The notes under the pieces are model-generated. The model ran no database searches. It was not told the DNA's origin and was given only the letters and a program-made list of their open reading frames with translations. From the NCBI GenBank assembly GCA_041060555.1, contig JBEUDS010000010.1: DNA of 64,000 bases; one strand, given 5' to 3'. Each line of letters starts with the position of its first letter. Positions within the stretch are counted from its first letter, which is position 1. Shown here piece after piece: positions 34,743 to 43,662 of the stretch. This DNA comes from CAUJIW01 sp963205175 (lineage in GTDB: Bacteria > Pseudomonadota > Alphaproteobacteria > Sphingomonadales > Sphingomonadaceae). The position numbers were made by a program, and so were the translations under genes.

Positions 34743-34982
34743 CTATGCCGCCTGCAGCAGCGAGAACATTTCGTCCTTCAGGCCCAGCCGCATCACCTTG
34801 AGGTGTTCCAGCGCCTGGTCGTCCATTGGCTCGACCTCGATTTCGGCGCGGTGAATCTTGCGATTGACCTCCCGGTAGGTCTCCATCAGCTTCTGGAAAT
34901 GGGGGTTCCCCACCTTCAGCGCATGAATCCTGTCGGCGAATTCTGGAAATTCCTCATGCAGTTCGTGCGGTGTGTTGGCCAT
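34743..34982 (-). CDS. DUF465/YdcH-like small protein
   Basis: 79-residue, highly charged helical protein of the YdcH/DUF465 type: HELHEEFPEFADRIHALK, then HFQKLMETYREVNRKIHRAE and a terminal LKDEMFSLLQ. A coiled-coil hairpin is likely. Function is unknown. The ATG at 34982 gives the normal family length; the extra upstream frame is not conserved in character. Confidence 0.88.
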   Translation of the reverse strand: MANTPHELHEEFPEFADRIHALKVGNPHFQKLMETYREVNRKIHRAEIEVEPMDDQALEHLKVMRLGLKDEMFSLLQAA

Positions 34983-35101
34983 GAATCCTCCTGTGGGCCT
35001 GATACTGGCCCTGATTCTAGCCCGTCGCCGCCAGCCCGCCTTGAGGGGGATCAACCCGGCCACCTGTTGCTCCCGTCCGCGTCGTCGCGCAGGATGCGGC
35101 C

Positions 35102-36052
35102 ATGACAGCCGACCCTGCCGCCGACCCTGCCGCCGCCACCGGCTCTTCCGTCACGGATGCCGATGTCTTCACCGACGTGCCCGGCCTGCGGCTGGGGCAT
35201 GCCCACGATGCCGCCGTGCGCACCGGCGTCACCGTCATCCTGCCGGACGATCCGGCGGTGATGGGGGTGGACGTCCGCGGTGGCGGCCCCGGCACGCGGG
35301 AGACCGACGCGCTGGCACCGGGCAATCTGGTGGAACGCTTCCATGGCCTGGTGCTGGCCGGTGGCTCGGTGTTCGGGCTGGGCGCCGCCGACGCGGTGGT
35401 CGCCTGGCTGTCGGCGCGCGGCGTCGGTCTGGCGCTCGGACCGCGCGCCATCCCGGTGGTGCCGGGCGCCATTCTGTTCGACCTCGCCAACGGTGGCGAC
35501 AAGGCCTGGGGCGATGCCCCGCCCTACGGCCGGCTCGGCATCGCGGCGGCCGAGGCGGCGTGGGCTGCGGGTAGCGCCTGCCCGCACGGCGCGGTGGGTG
35601 CGGGCTTCGGCGCCCGGGCCGGCTCGCGCCCCGGCGGCATTGGCAGCGCCAGTGACGTCATGACAGGCCCGGCGGCCGCGACTGCATGGCGGGTCGGCGC
35701 ACTGGTGGCGGTCAACAGCTTTGGCGAGGTCTGCGACGGCGCGCCGCCCGAGCGCGGCCCGGTGCCGCTGCCCAAGGTGGCGCAGATGGGCACCAACACC
35801 AGCATCGGCGTCGTGGCGACCGACGCGCCGCTGACCAAGGCTCAGGCCGGCAAACTGGCGCTGATGGCCCACGACGGGCTGGCGCGCGCCATCCGGCCGA
35901 TCCACACCCCCTTCGATGGCGATACGCTGTTCGCGCTGTCGACCGCGCCGGAGGGCGCGACGCCGGTGTCACCGCTGGACCTGGCGGTGCTTGGCACGCT
36001 GGCGGCCGACAGTGTGGCCCGCGCCGTGCGGCGGGCGGTGGCGGCGGTCTGA
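35102..36052 (+). CDS. P1-family (DmpA/NylC-like) peptidase
   Basis: 316-residue self-processing N-terminal-nucleophile aminopeptidase/amidase of the DmpA family. The N-terminal GVTVILPDDPAVMGVDVRGGGPGTRETDAL and the LAGGSVFGLGAADAV block are typical, as is ARAGSRPGGIGSASDV. By analogy with NylC, autocleavage is expected between N232 and T233 in TNTSIGVVAT, which would make T233 the nucleophile. No signal peptide is seen. The substrate is unknown; members hydrolyse D/L-amino amides, beta-peptides or nylon oligomers. Confidence 0.87.
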   Translation: MTADPAADPAAATGSSVTDADVFTDVPGLRLGHAHDAAVRTGVTVILPDDPAVMGVDVRGGGPGTRETDALAPGNLVERFHGLVLAGGSVFGLGAADAVVAWLSARGVGLALGPRAIPVVPGAILFDLANGGDKAWGDAPPYGRLGIAAAEAAWAAGSACPHGAVGAGFGARAGSRPGGIGSASDVMTGPAAATAWRVGALVAVNSFGEVCDGAPPERGPVPLPKVAQMGTNTSIGVVATDAPLTKAQAGKLALMAHDGLARAIRPIHTPFDGDTLFALSTAPEGATPVSPLDLAVLGTLAADSVARAVRRAVAAV

Positions 36053-36064
36053 GGGTCTTTCCGG

Positions 36065-36634
36065 CTAGCGCGCCAATTCGCCTTGCAGGCGCTGATTGGC
36101 CTCGGTGTGGGCCGCCTGGGCATCGGCAATGCGCCGCAGCAGCCGGCCGGCGTCGCCGAGTATGGCGTTCGTGTCGGTCCCGCCGGCGGCCAGCACGGCA
36201 AGATCGCCGGCGCAGCGGTTGACGCTGGCGCGGGTGTCGTCGAACTTCGCCGCCGCTTCCGACAGCCGGGTCAGCTCGATCTGCGCCCTGGCCCACGCCT
36301 CGCTGGCGGCCGGCGCGCCGCGCGCGGCGGTCACTGCCGCCTCGGTGGTCGCCTGCTGGCTCGCCCAGCGTTTGGCCGCGACCTCGAAGTCCCGCCGTTC
36401 CTCGGCCAGGCGGGCGCGGATGGCGGCCAGATCGGGGGTTGCCGGCGTGGCGACCGGCGCCGGACGGGCCGCCGGTGCGCCGGCCTCCGCCATCGCCACC
36501 GGCGCGTCGCCGGCGTCCGCCCGCTTCTCGGCGGGTGTCTTGAGGCTGGGCCATTCGCCGCCTGAGGCGGCGCAGGCGGCCAGCGGCATCAGGACGAGCG
36601 GGAAGGCGAGGCGGAGAACGGAGCGTATCATCAT
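36065..36634 (-). CDS. Hypothetical lipoprotein
   Basis: 189 residues with a lipoprotein signal (LRLAFPLVLMPLAAC, lipobox LAAC with Cys at residue 20) and a helical, Ala-rich mature part with a predicted coiled coil (LAAIRARLAEERRDFEVAAKR, then QIELTRLSEAAAKF). It is probably anchored in an envelope membrane. No enzymatic motif is seen. The start is the first of two adjacent ATGs at 36634. The gene ends 12 bp after the convergent peptidase stop. Confidence 0.65.
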   Translation of the reverse strand: MMIRSVLRLAFPLVLMPLAACAASGGEWPSLKTPAEKRADAGDAPVAMAEAGAPAARPAPVATPATPDLAAIRARLAEERRDFEVAAKRWASQQATTEAAVTAARGAPAASEAWARAQIELTRLSEAAAKFDDTRASVNRCAGDLAVLAAGGTDTNAILGDAGRLLRRIADAQAAHTEANQRLQGELAR

Positions 36635-36741
36635 GGCGCGGCACCCTATCGCCTGTCGGCGCGCGAGGGAAGCATGGCGGCGGGCGAGAGGCGCGCAAAC
36701 CGCGCCTTGTCGAGGGTGTGCGATTTCGCTTGAGAATGCGC

Positions 36742-36770
36742 TTGCATGTGCCCCCGGCAATGGCTAGTGT
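36742..36770 (+). promoter_or_regulatory. Predicted promoter for tRNA-Arg
   Basis: TTGCAT (36742-36747) and TAGTGT (36765-36770) are separated by 17 bp, and the -10 box ends 23 bp before the mature tRNA 5' end. Confidence 0.5.
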
Positions 36771-36793
36771 CCGCGCCCGTTGCAAGACCATGC

Positions 36794-36870
36794 GCGCCCG
36801 TAGCTCAGCTGGATAGAGCATCAGACTACGAATCTGAGGGTCGGACGTTCGAATCGTTCCGGGCGCGCCA
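36794..36870 (+). tRNA. tRNA-Arg (anticodon ACG)
   Basis: A full cloverleaf of 77 nt with encoded CCA. The acceptor stem GCGCCCG pairs with CGGGCGC. The D arm is TAGCTCAGCTGGATAGAGC-like. The anticodon stem TCAGA/TCTGA holds loop CTACGAA with ACG at 36828-36830. The T arm contains GTTCGAATC. A34 is expected to be deaminated to inosine by TadA to read CGU/CGC/CGA. Confidence 0.97.
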
Positions 36871-37043
36871 TTCTTCTCTTGCCGAATCCCCCCGACAATC
36901 ATGGACGAAATCCGAAGCACGTCGTCGTGTTGTCATCACGGCCGGGCTTGCGTGGTCCCGCCGCCAGCCCTTGAAGCCGCGACCGGTGATGCCACATCAT
37001 GTCGGCGGCCGCTGTGTGGCCGCGCGATGTTTCGAGGATGGCG

Positions 37044-37970
37044 ATGAACTATCTCAAGACCGGGATGCTGCTGGCGGCGCTGACGGCGCTGTTCATGGCG
37101 GTGGGCTACATGGTGGCCGGCCCCAACGGCGCGCTGATCGCCTTCCTGGTGGCGGCCGGCATGAACCTGTTCGCCTACTGGAACGCCGACAAGATGGTGC
37201 TGCGCATGTATGGCGCGCGCGAGGTCGATGCGCAGTCGGCGCCGGAGTTCCATGGTCTGGTGCGTCAGCTGGCGGCGGAAGCCGGCCTGCCGATGCCGCG
37301 GGTCTATATCATCGATACCGACCAGCCCAACGCCTTCGCCACCGGCCGCGACCCCGACCATGCGGCGGTGGCGGCGACGCGCGGCATCATGCGGATGCTC
37401 AGCCGCGAGGAGCTGGCCGGCGTGATGGCGCACGAGCTGGCCCACATCAAGAATCGCGACACCCTGATCATGACGGTGACGGCGACCATTGCCGGCGCCA
37501 TCTCGATGCTGGCCAATTTCGCCATGTTCTTCGGCGGCAGCCGCGACGGCGAGCGGCCCAACCCGATCGCCATGATCGCCCTGATGATTCTGGCGCCGAT
37601 GGCGGCCGCCCTGGTGCAGATGGCGATCTCGCGCACCCGCGAATACGCCGCCGACCGCGCCGGCGCGCAGATCTCCGGCCGTCCGATGGCGCTGGCCTCG
37701 GCGCTGGCGAAGATCCACAACGCCGCCCACGCCATCCCCAACCCGGCCGCCGAACACAATCCGGCGACGGCGCACCTGTTCATCATCAACCCGCTGTCGG
37801 GGGCGCGGATGGACAATCTCTTCTCGACCCATCCGGCGACCGAGAATCGCATCGCCGCGCTGGAGCAGATCGCTGGCGAGATGGGCGGCGGCGGCCGGCC
37901 GCCGTCCGCCTTCGATCCGCATGGCGGCGCGCCCGCCCGGCCGGACCGGCCGCGCGGGCCGTGGGGCTGA
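37044..37970 (+). CDS. htpX: Membrane zinc metalloprotease HtpX
   Basis: 308-residue M48 protease for membrane protein quality control. Two N-terminal membrane segments are followed by the active site HELAH at residues 130-134 (VMAHELAHIKNRD), two more membrane segments and the third zinc ligand in EYAADRAG. A Gly/Arg/Pro-rich C-terminal tail follows. An ATG in frame at 37038 is an alternative to 37044; GAGG lies just upstream. It precedes rsmB, as in many alphaproteobacteria. Confidence 0.95.
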   Translation: MNYLKTGMLLAALTALFMAVGYMVAGPNGALIAFLVAAGMNLFAYWNADKMVLRMYGAREVDAQSAPEFHGLVRQLAAEAGLPMPRVYIIDTDQPNAFATGRDPDHAAVAATRGIMRMLSREELAGVMAHELAHIKNRDTLIMTVTATIAGAISMLANFAMFFGGSRDGERPNPIAMIALMILAPMAAALVQMAISRTREYAADRAGAQISGRPMALASALAKIHNAAHAIPNPAAEHNPATAHLFIINPLSGARMDNLFSTHPATENRIAALEQIAGEMGGGGRPPSAFDPHGGAPARPDRPRGPWG

Positions 37971-38048
37971 GCGGCCCGGCACCGAGAAAAGCATCGCCGG
38001 TGCAACTGACGCCATGACAGCGCCCGCGCTTGGCGGTAAAGCCCGGCG

Positions 38049-39428
38049 ATGACCGATCGTCCCCGCCAACCCGCCCGTTCCCCCCGCCCCGCCCCGTCCG
38101 GCGACAAGTCCGGGGGTCGTTCCGGCGGTCGTCCCCGCCCCGGCCGGCCCGAAGGCGCTGTCGCCGGCCTGGCGGCGCGCCGCGGCGCCTTCAAGCTGCT
38201 CGCCGCCGTGTTGTGGCAGTATCGCCCGCTGGATATGGCGATCGAACGCGCGCTCGACGGCGTGCGCGACCCGGCGGACCGGGCGCTGGCGCGGGCCATC
38301 GCCAGCCATACGCTGCGCCGCCTGCCCGATCTTGATGCCGCCATCGATGCCTGTACCGCCAAGCCACTGCCGCACGACGCGCGGGCGCGTCTGGTGCTGC
38401 GGCTGGCGCTGACCCAGGCCTGGGTGCTCGGCACCCCGGCCCATGCGGTGGTCTCCACCGCCCTGCCGCTGGTGGAGGCCGGGCCGCGCCGGCTGGTCCA
38501 TGGCGTGCTGTCGCGGCTGCTGAAGAGCCCTGCCTCACCGTTGCCGCTGCCGCCCACCCTGCCCGAACCGTTCGCCGAGCGCTGGGCCGAGGCCTTCGGG
38601 CCGGCCGCCGCCGAGGCCATTGCCGCCACGCTGGCGCACGAGGCGCCGCTCGACCTGACGCTGAAGGACGCCGCCGGCACCGCGGACGCGGCGGCCCGGC
38701 TGGGTGGCACCAGCCTGCTGCCCGGCCATGTGCGGCTGACCAGTCCCGGTGCCGTGGAGGCGCTGCCCGGTTTCGCCGAGGGTGACTGGTGGGTGCAGGA
38801 TCTGGCGGCGCAACTGCCGGCCCGGCTGCTGGCGGCGCGGCCCGGCGACACGGTGGCCGATCTGTGCGCCGCGCCCGGCGGCAAGACGCTGCAGCTGGCG
38901 ACGGCCGGCGCGCGGGTGACGGCGGTGGACGTCAGCGAAAGTCGTCTGGCGCGACTTTCCGACAATCTCGCCCGCACCGGGCTTGCCGCCGAGGTGGTGT
39001 GCGCCGATGCGCTGGCCTGGCGGCCGGCGGCACCGCTCGACGCGGTGCTGCTCGACGCGCCATGCAGCGCCACCGGCACGCTGCGTCGTCACCCGGATGT
39101 CTTCTACCTCAAGGCCGCCCGCGATCTGGCGCCGCTGCTCGACCTGCAGGCCCGCCTGCTCGACCACGCGCTGGACCATCTGAAGCCCGGCGGCCGGCTG
39201 GTCTATGCCGTCTGTTCGCTGGAGCCCGAGGAGGGCGAGGCGCAAATCGCCGCGCTGCTGCAACGCCGCCCGGACGTCCGCCTCGACCCGGTCGCGCCGG
39301 CCGAGCTGGCGGGGCTCGACCTGCCGGTGGCGCCCGAGGGCTGGCTGCGCACCCTGCCCGGTCAGCTGGCCGAGGCTGGTGGTCTGGACGGCTTCTTTAT
39401 CGCCCGTCTCGTCAGAGGCTCCGCCTGA
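38049..39428 (+). CDS. rsmB: RsmB-type 16S rRNA (cytosine-C5) methyltransferase
   Basis: 459-residue SAM-dependent methyltransferase for m5C967 of 16S rRNA. An N-terminal NusB-like helical domain (about residues 40-170) precedes the catalytic domain with SAM motif DLCAAPGGKT, the NPARLGL-like DNLARTGL helix, the LLDAPCSATGTLRRHPD motif with one catalytic Cys, and the second Cys in VYAVCSLEPEE. The first 35 residues are a Pro/Arg/Gly-rich extension unusual for the family. A quasi-palindrome at 38936-38960 lies in the coding sequence. The next gene, rpe, follows after 59 bp. Confidence 0.94.
   Translation: MTDRPRQPARSPRPAPSGDKSGGRSGGRPRPGRPEGAVAGLAARRGAFKLLAAVLWQYRPLDMAIERALDGVRDPADRALARAIASHTLRRLPDLDAAIDACTAKPLPHDARARLVLRLALTQAWVLGTPAHAVVSTALPLVEAGPRRLVHGVLSRLLKSPASPLPLPPTLPEPFAERWAEAFGPAAAEAIAATLAHEAPLDLTLKDAAGTADAAARLGGTSLLPGHVRLTSPGAVEALPGFAEGDWWVQDLAAQLPARLLAARPGDTVADLCAAPGGKTLQLATAGARVTAVDVSESRLARLSDNLARTGLAAEVVCADALAWRPAAPLDAVLLDAPCSATGTLRRHPDVFYLKAARDLAPLLDLQARLLDHALDHLKPGGRLVYAVCSLEPEEGEAQIAALLQRRPDVRLDPVAPAELAGLDLPVAPEGWLRTLPGQLAEAGGLDGFFIARLVRGSA
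38936..38960 (+). repeat. 25-bp quasi-palindrome shared with the 21646 hairpin
   Basis: GAAAGTCG and CGACTTTC flank TCTGGCG here. It matches the reverse complement of 21646-21670 at 23 of 25 positions. In this copy it is translated in frame (ESRLARLS) within the methyltransferase fold, without altering its length. Confidence 0.7.
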
Positions 39429-39487
39429 CCGGTGGCTCTGTCGGCGGCCGTTGTTCCCCGAATCCGAACCTGCTAAGACCCGCTCTC

Positions 39488-40192
39488 ATGTCGCAACAAC
39501 CCGTCCGCATCGCGCCGTCCATCCTGTCCGCCGACTTCGCCCGGCTGGGTGAGGAAGTGCGCGCCATTGATGCTGCCGGCGCCGACTACATCCATGTCGA
39601 CGTGATGGACGGCCATTTCGTGCCCAACATCACCATCGGTCCGGCGGTGGTGAAGGCGCTGCGGCCGCACACCACCAAGCCGTTCGATGTCCACCTGATG
39701 ATCTCGCCGGTGGATCTTTATCTCGACGCCTTCGCCGAGGCGGGTGCCGACATCATCACCGTCCACCCCGAAGCCGGCCCGCACCTGCACCGCACCATCC
39801 AGCGCATCAAGGCGCTGGGCAAGAAGGCCGGCGTGTCGCTCAATCCGGCAACGCCGGTGGAGGTGCTGGACTATATCCTGCCCGACATCGACCTGGTGCT
39901 GGTGATGTCGGTCAACCCAGGCTTCGGCGGTCAGTCGTTCATCACCAGCCAGCTGGAGAAGATCGCCAAGATCCGCCGGCGCATCGACCTGCTGGGCAAG
40001 CCGATCGACCTTGAGGTCGATGGCGGCATCGCGCTGGCGACCGCCGGGGACGCCTATGCCGCCGGCGCCGACGTGCTGGTGGCCGGCACTGCCACCTTCC
40101 AGGGCGGCCCGGACCGCTACGCCGCCAACATCGCCGCCATCCGCGCCGAGGCGCAGGCCGGCGGCCCGGCCTCGGGAGGGTCTCTGGCGTGA
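39488..40192 (+). CDS. rpe: Ribulose-phosphate 3-epimerase
   Basis: 234-residue TIM-barrel epimerase interconverting ribulose 5-phosphate and xylulose 5-phosphate in the pentose phosphate pathway. The active-site segments APSILSADFARLGEE, YIHVDVMDGHFVPNIT (metal His and Asp), DVHLMI, VNPGFGGQSF and DLEVDGGI are all visible. Its start lies 59 bp after rsmB. Its stop overlaps the GTG start of the heparinase-like gene. Confidence 0.97.
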   Translation: MSQQPVRIAPSILSADFARLGEEVRAIDAAGADYIHVDVMDGHFVPNITIGPAVVKALRPHTTKPFDVHLMISPVDLYLDAFAEAGADIITVHPEAGPHLHRTIQRIKALGKKAGVSLNPATPVEVLDYILPDIDLVLVMSVNPGFGGQSFITSQLEKIAKIRRRIDLLGKPIDLEVDGGIALATAGDAYAAGADVLVAGTATFQGGPDRYAANIAAIRAEAQAGGPASGGSLA

Positions 40193-41931
40193 GCGGCGAG
40201 CCCGACAGCGCGGACACCATCGTCCCCGGCCACCGGCTGGTGCGCTTCGGCGAGGATCGTGGCCTGTCGCTGGCGGAAAAGATCGCCCAGCGCCTGCGCC
40301 GGCTGCAGTATCGCTCGTTCCTGCACGGCCTGCGGCTGCGTGGCCGCTTTCCGCTCAAGCTGCTGGCGGCGCCGCCCGATCTGTGGCCGGGCGACCCGGC
40401 GGTCGGCAAGGCGCTGATCGACGGCAAGCTGGATTACATGGGCATCGCCATCAACACCCATGGCGTGCGCTTCTCGGCCATCCACGCGCCGGCCGCCTGG
40501 CTGGAATGGTTGCACAGCTTCCGCTGGCTGCGCGACCTGGCGGCGGAAGTCGAGCACAAGCGCGGCGCCGGCGTGGTCGAGCCGCTGATCCAGCGCTGGC
40601 TGGAGGAATATTCCAAGTTCGACGAGCTGGCCTGGCGGGCCGACATTCTCGGCGAACGGCTGATGCAGTGGATGACCCACGCGCCCTACATCCTGTCGTC
40701 CACCGATCACGTCTATCGTTCGTCGGTGCTGAACGCGCTGGCGCGTCAGGGCCGTCATCTGGTGCAGACGGCGGAAAAGACGCCCGAGGGGCTGGCGCGC
40801 ATCCGGGCCACCGCCGGCCTGCTGATCAACGGCCTGTTGCTGCCCAACGGTGAGGTGCGGGCGCACAAGGGCGCGGCGGCGCTCGACCGGGCGCTGGAGC
40901 TGTTCATCCTCGCCGACGGCGGTGTCGGTTCGCGCTGCCCGGAAGAGCAGCTCGACGTGCTGAAGCTGCTGCTGACGGTGCGCCAGGTGATTCGCGAGCG
41001 CAACGTCGAGGAGCCGGCGGGCGTCACCCGCGCCATCGACCGGCTGACGCCGGCGCTGCGTGGCGTGCTGCTGGGCGACGGCCACCTGACCGCGGTGCAC
41101 GGCGGCGGCCTCGGCGATGCCCATGTCATCGACCAGGCGCTGAAACTCTCCGGCGTCACCGCCAAGCCGCTGAAAAACGGCGTCTACAGCGGTTTCCAGC
41201 GGCTGGAGGGCGGGCGCAGCATCGTCGTGCTCGATGCCGGACCGCCGCCGCCGGGCCGGGTCAGCCAGACGGCGCACGCCGGCACGCTGGCCTTCGAGTT
41301 TTCCGACGGGCTCAACCGCCTTGTCGTCAACTGCGGCGGCGGTCGCGACACCGCGCTGGCGCTGATCCCCGACCTGCAGCAGGTGCTGCGGGCGACGGCG
41401 GCGCATTCGACGCTGGTGATCGACGACACCAACTCCACCCGCATCCGCGACGATGGCACGCTGGGCAAGGGTGTCTCGGAAGTGGCGGCGGTGCGCCAGG
41501 AGAGCGAGGACGGCGTGCTGGTGGACGCCCAGCACGACGGTTACGTCCGTCGCTTCGGCCTCACCCACCGGCGCCGGCTGTATCTGTCGGCCGACGGCAT
41601 GGACCTGCGCGGCGAGGACAGCCTGCACCCCACCAAGCGGCGCAACTTCGGCCTGCGCGCCGCCGATGGCATTCATTTCGACATCCGCTTCCACCTCGGC
41701 CCCGGCATCGAGGCGACCGCCACCGCCGGCAACCAGGGGGCGCTGCTCAAGCTGCCGGGTGGCGCGCTGTGGCAGTTCAAGGCGCGCGGGGCGACGCTGT
41801 CGGTGGCGCCGTCGCTGTGGATCGACGCCGAGGGCCGCCGTCGCAAGGGCGAGCAGCTGGTGCTGTCGGCCGAGACCGGCGACGATGGCGCGGTGGTCAA
41901 CTGGTCGTTCAAGCGCTCCGGCAAGGCCTGA
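40189..41931 (+). CDS. Heparinase II/III-like protein
   Basis: 580-residue protein of the heparinase II/III-like superfamily, with an (alpha/alpha) toroid N-terminal half (SFRWLRDLAAE, YSKFDELAWRADILGERLMQW) and a C-terminal beta-sandwich half (LAFEFSDGLNRLVVNCGGG, VIDDTNSTRI, DGYVRRFGLTHRRRLYLSADG). No signal peptide is visible, unlike secreted polysaccharide lyases, so a cytoplasmic role is likely. The start is GTG at 40189 overlapping the rpe stop, preceded by GGGAGGG. This family commonly sits before purH in alphaproteobacteria, and its true substrate is unknown. Confidence 0.85.
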   Translation: MSGEPDSADTIVPGHRLVRFGEDRGLSLAEKIAQRLRRLQYRSFLHGLRLRGRFPLKLLAAPPDLWPGDPAVGKALIDGKLDYMGIAINTHGVRFSAIHAPAAWLEWLHSFRWLRDLAAEVEHKRGAGVVEPLIQRWLEEYSKFDELAWRADILGERLMQWMTHAPYILSSTDHVYRSSVLNALARQGRHLVQTAEKTPEGLARIRATAGLLINGLLLPNGEVRAHKGAAALDRALELFILADGGVGSRCPEEQLDVLKLLLTVRQVIRERNVEEPAGVTRAIDRLTPALRGVLLGDGHLTAVHGGGLGDAHVIDQALKLSGVTAKPLKNGVYSGFQRLEGGRSIVVLDAGPPPPGRVSQTAHAGTLAFEFSDGLNRLVVNCGGGRDTALALIPDLQQVLRATAAHSTLVIDDTNSTRIRDDGTLGKGVSEVAAVRQESEDGVLVDAQHDGYVRRFGLTHRRRLYLSADGMDLRGEDSLHPTKRRNFGLRAADGIHFDIRFHLGPGIEATATAGNQGALLKLPGGALWQFKARGATLSVAPSLWIDAEGRRRKGEQLVLSAETGDDGAVVNWSFKRSGKA

Positions 41932-41940
41932 GCCCTGCCA

Positions 41941-41961
41941 GCCGATCAGACTTTGATCGGC
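41941..41961. terminator. Hairpin between heparinase-like gene and purH
   Basis: GCCGATCA and TGATCGGC form a perfect 8-bp stem around GACTT, ten bases after the upstream stop. There is no T-run, so termination is only probable. Confidence 0.45.
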
Positions 41962-42036
41962 CAGGCCGCCTCAACGGTTGAAACCGTGGCCGCTCTGGCG
42001 TAAGCGCGGGCGCGCTATTCATCGCAGAGAGCCGAT

Positions 42037-43638
42037 ATGACCTCCATCACCGATCGCCCGGTGCGCGTGACCCGCGCGCTGCTGTCCGTTTCCGACAAGA
42101 CCGGCCTGGTGCCGTTCGCCCAGGCGCTGAGCGCCCGCGGTGTCGAGCTGCTGTCCACCGGTGGCACGGCCAAGGCGCTGCGCGACGCCGGCCTGGCGGT
42201 GAAGGACGTCTCGGAGCACACCGGCTTCCCGGAAATGATGGACGGCCGGGTCAAGACCCTGCACCCCACCATCCACGGCGGCCTGCTGGCGCTGCGCGAC
42301 AACCCCGAGCATGCGGCGGCGATGCAGGCGCACGCCATCCCGCCGATCGATCTGGTGGTGGTCAACCTCTATCCGTTCGAGGCGACGGTGGCCAAGGGCG
42401 CCGACGTCGAGACCTGCATCGAGAACATCGACATCGGCGGCCCGTCGATGGTGCGCTCGGCGGCGAAGAACCACGGCTATGTCGCGATCGTCACCGATCC
42501 GGCCGACTATGACGCGGTGCTGGCCGACCTTGCCGCCAACGAGGGCGCCACCAGCTTCCCGCTGCGCCGCAGGCTTGCCGCCAAGGCTTATGCCCGCACC
42601 GCCCAGTACGACGCGGCGATTGCCGCCTGGTTCGCCTTCGCCGTCGAGGGCCAGACCTTCCCGGAAACGCTGAACCTGTCGGCGACCAAGGCCGCCGAAC
42701 TGCGCTACGGCGAGAACCCGCATCAGGCCGCCGCCGTCTACAAGGCGCAGGGCACCGCCGGCGGACTGGTCGGTGCCCGCCAGGTGCAGGGCAAGGAGCT
42801 GTCGTTCAACAACCTCAACGACACCGACGCCGCGCTGGAACTGATCGCCGAGTTCGGCGCCGAGACGCCGGCCATCGCCATCATCAAGCACGCCAACCCG
42901 TGCGGCGTCGCCACCGGCGCCTCGCTGGAGGACGCCTATCGCCGGGCGCTGGTGTGCGATTCGGTGTCGGCCTTCGGTGGCATCATCGCCGCCAACCGGC
43001 CGCTCGACGGCCAGACCGCCCGCGCCATCACCGAGATCTTCACGGAAGTGGTGGTCGCCCCCGACGCCGATGATGAGGCGATCGCCGTGTTCGCGGCGAA
43101 GAAGAACCTGCGCCTGCTGCTCACCGGCGCGCTGCCCGATCCGGCCCGGCCGGGGCTGACCATCCGCTCCATCGGTGGCGGTTATCTGGTGCAGAGCCGC
43201 GACAACGGCGTCACCACGCCGGCCGATCTCAAGGTGGTCACCAGGCGTCAGCCCAGCCCGCAGGAGCTGGCCGACATGCTGTTCGCCTTCAAGGTGGCCA
43301 AGCATGTGAAGTCCAACGCCATCGTCTACGCCAGGAACGGCGCCACCGTCGGCGTCGGCGCCGGCCAGATGAGCCGGGTCGACTCCGCGCGCATCGCCGC
43401 CTGGAAGGCGCGCGAGGCGGCCGAGAAGGCCGGCGAGCTGCTGCCGCTGACCCAGGGCTCGGTGGTTGCCTCCGACGCCTTCTTCCCGTTCGCCGACGGT
43501 CTGCTGGCGGCGGCGGAAGCCGGTGCCACGGCGGTGATCCAGCCCGGTGGCTCGATGCGCGACGAGGAAGTGATCGCCGCGGCCGACGACAAGGGCCTCG
43601 CCATGGTGTTCACCGGCAAGCGCCACTTCCGTCACTGA
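42037..43638 (+). CDS. purH: Bifunctional AICAR formyltransferase/IMP cyclohydrolase
   Basis: 533-residue enzyme for the last two steps of IMP synthesis. The N-terminal cyclohydrolase domain (residues 1 to about 200) shows LLSVSDKTG and STGGTAKAL with GRVKTLHPTIHGG. The C-terminal formyltransferase domain contains LRYGENPHQAA, the conserved KHANPCGVA and YARNGATVGVGAGQMSRVDS. It lies after the rpe/heparinase-like pair, across a hairpin, and probably uses its own promoter. Confidence 0.97.
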   Translation: MTSITDRPVRVTRALLSVSDKTGLVPFAQALSARGVELLSTGGTAKALRDAGLAVKDVSEHTGFPEMMDGRVKTLHPTIHGGLLALRDNPEHAAAMQAHAIPPIDLVVVNLYPFEATVAKGADVETCIENIDIGGPSMVRSAAKNHGYVAIVTDPADYDAVLADLAANEGATSFPLRRRLAAKAYARTAQYDAAIAAWFAFAVEGQTFPETLNLSATKAAELRYGENPHQAAAVYKAQGTAGGLVGARQVQGKELSFNNLNDTDAALELIAEFGAETPAIAIIKHANPCGVATGASLEDAYRRALVCDSVSAFGGIIAANRPLDGQTARAITEIFTEVVVAPDADDEAIAVFAAKKNLRLLLTGALPDPARPGLTIRSIGGGYLVQSRDNGVTTPADLKVVTRRQPSPQELADMLFAFKVAKHVKSNAIVYARNGATVGVGAGQMSRVDSARIAAWKAREAAEKAGELLPLTQGSVVASDAFFPFADGLLAAAEAGATAVIQPGGSMRDEEVIAAADDKGLAMVFTGKRHFRH

Positions 43639-43662
43639 CGATATGGCGCGCGGCGTTCGCCG

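Noticed and set aside
36746..38017. Plus-strand ORF running through the tRNA and htpX
   Set aside because: Covers tRNA-Arg and the wrong frame of htpX.
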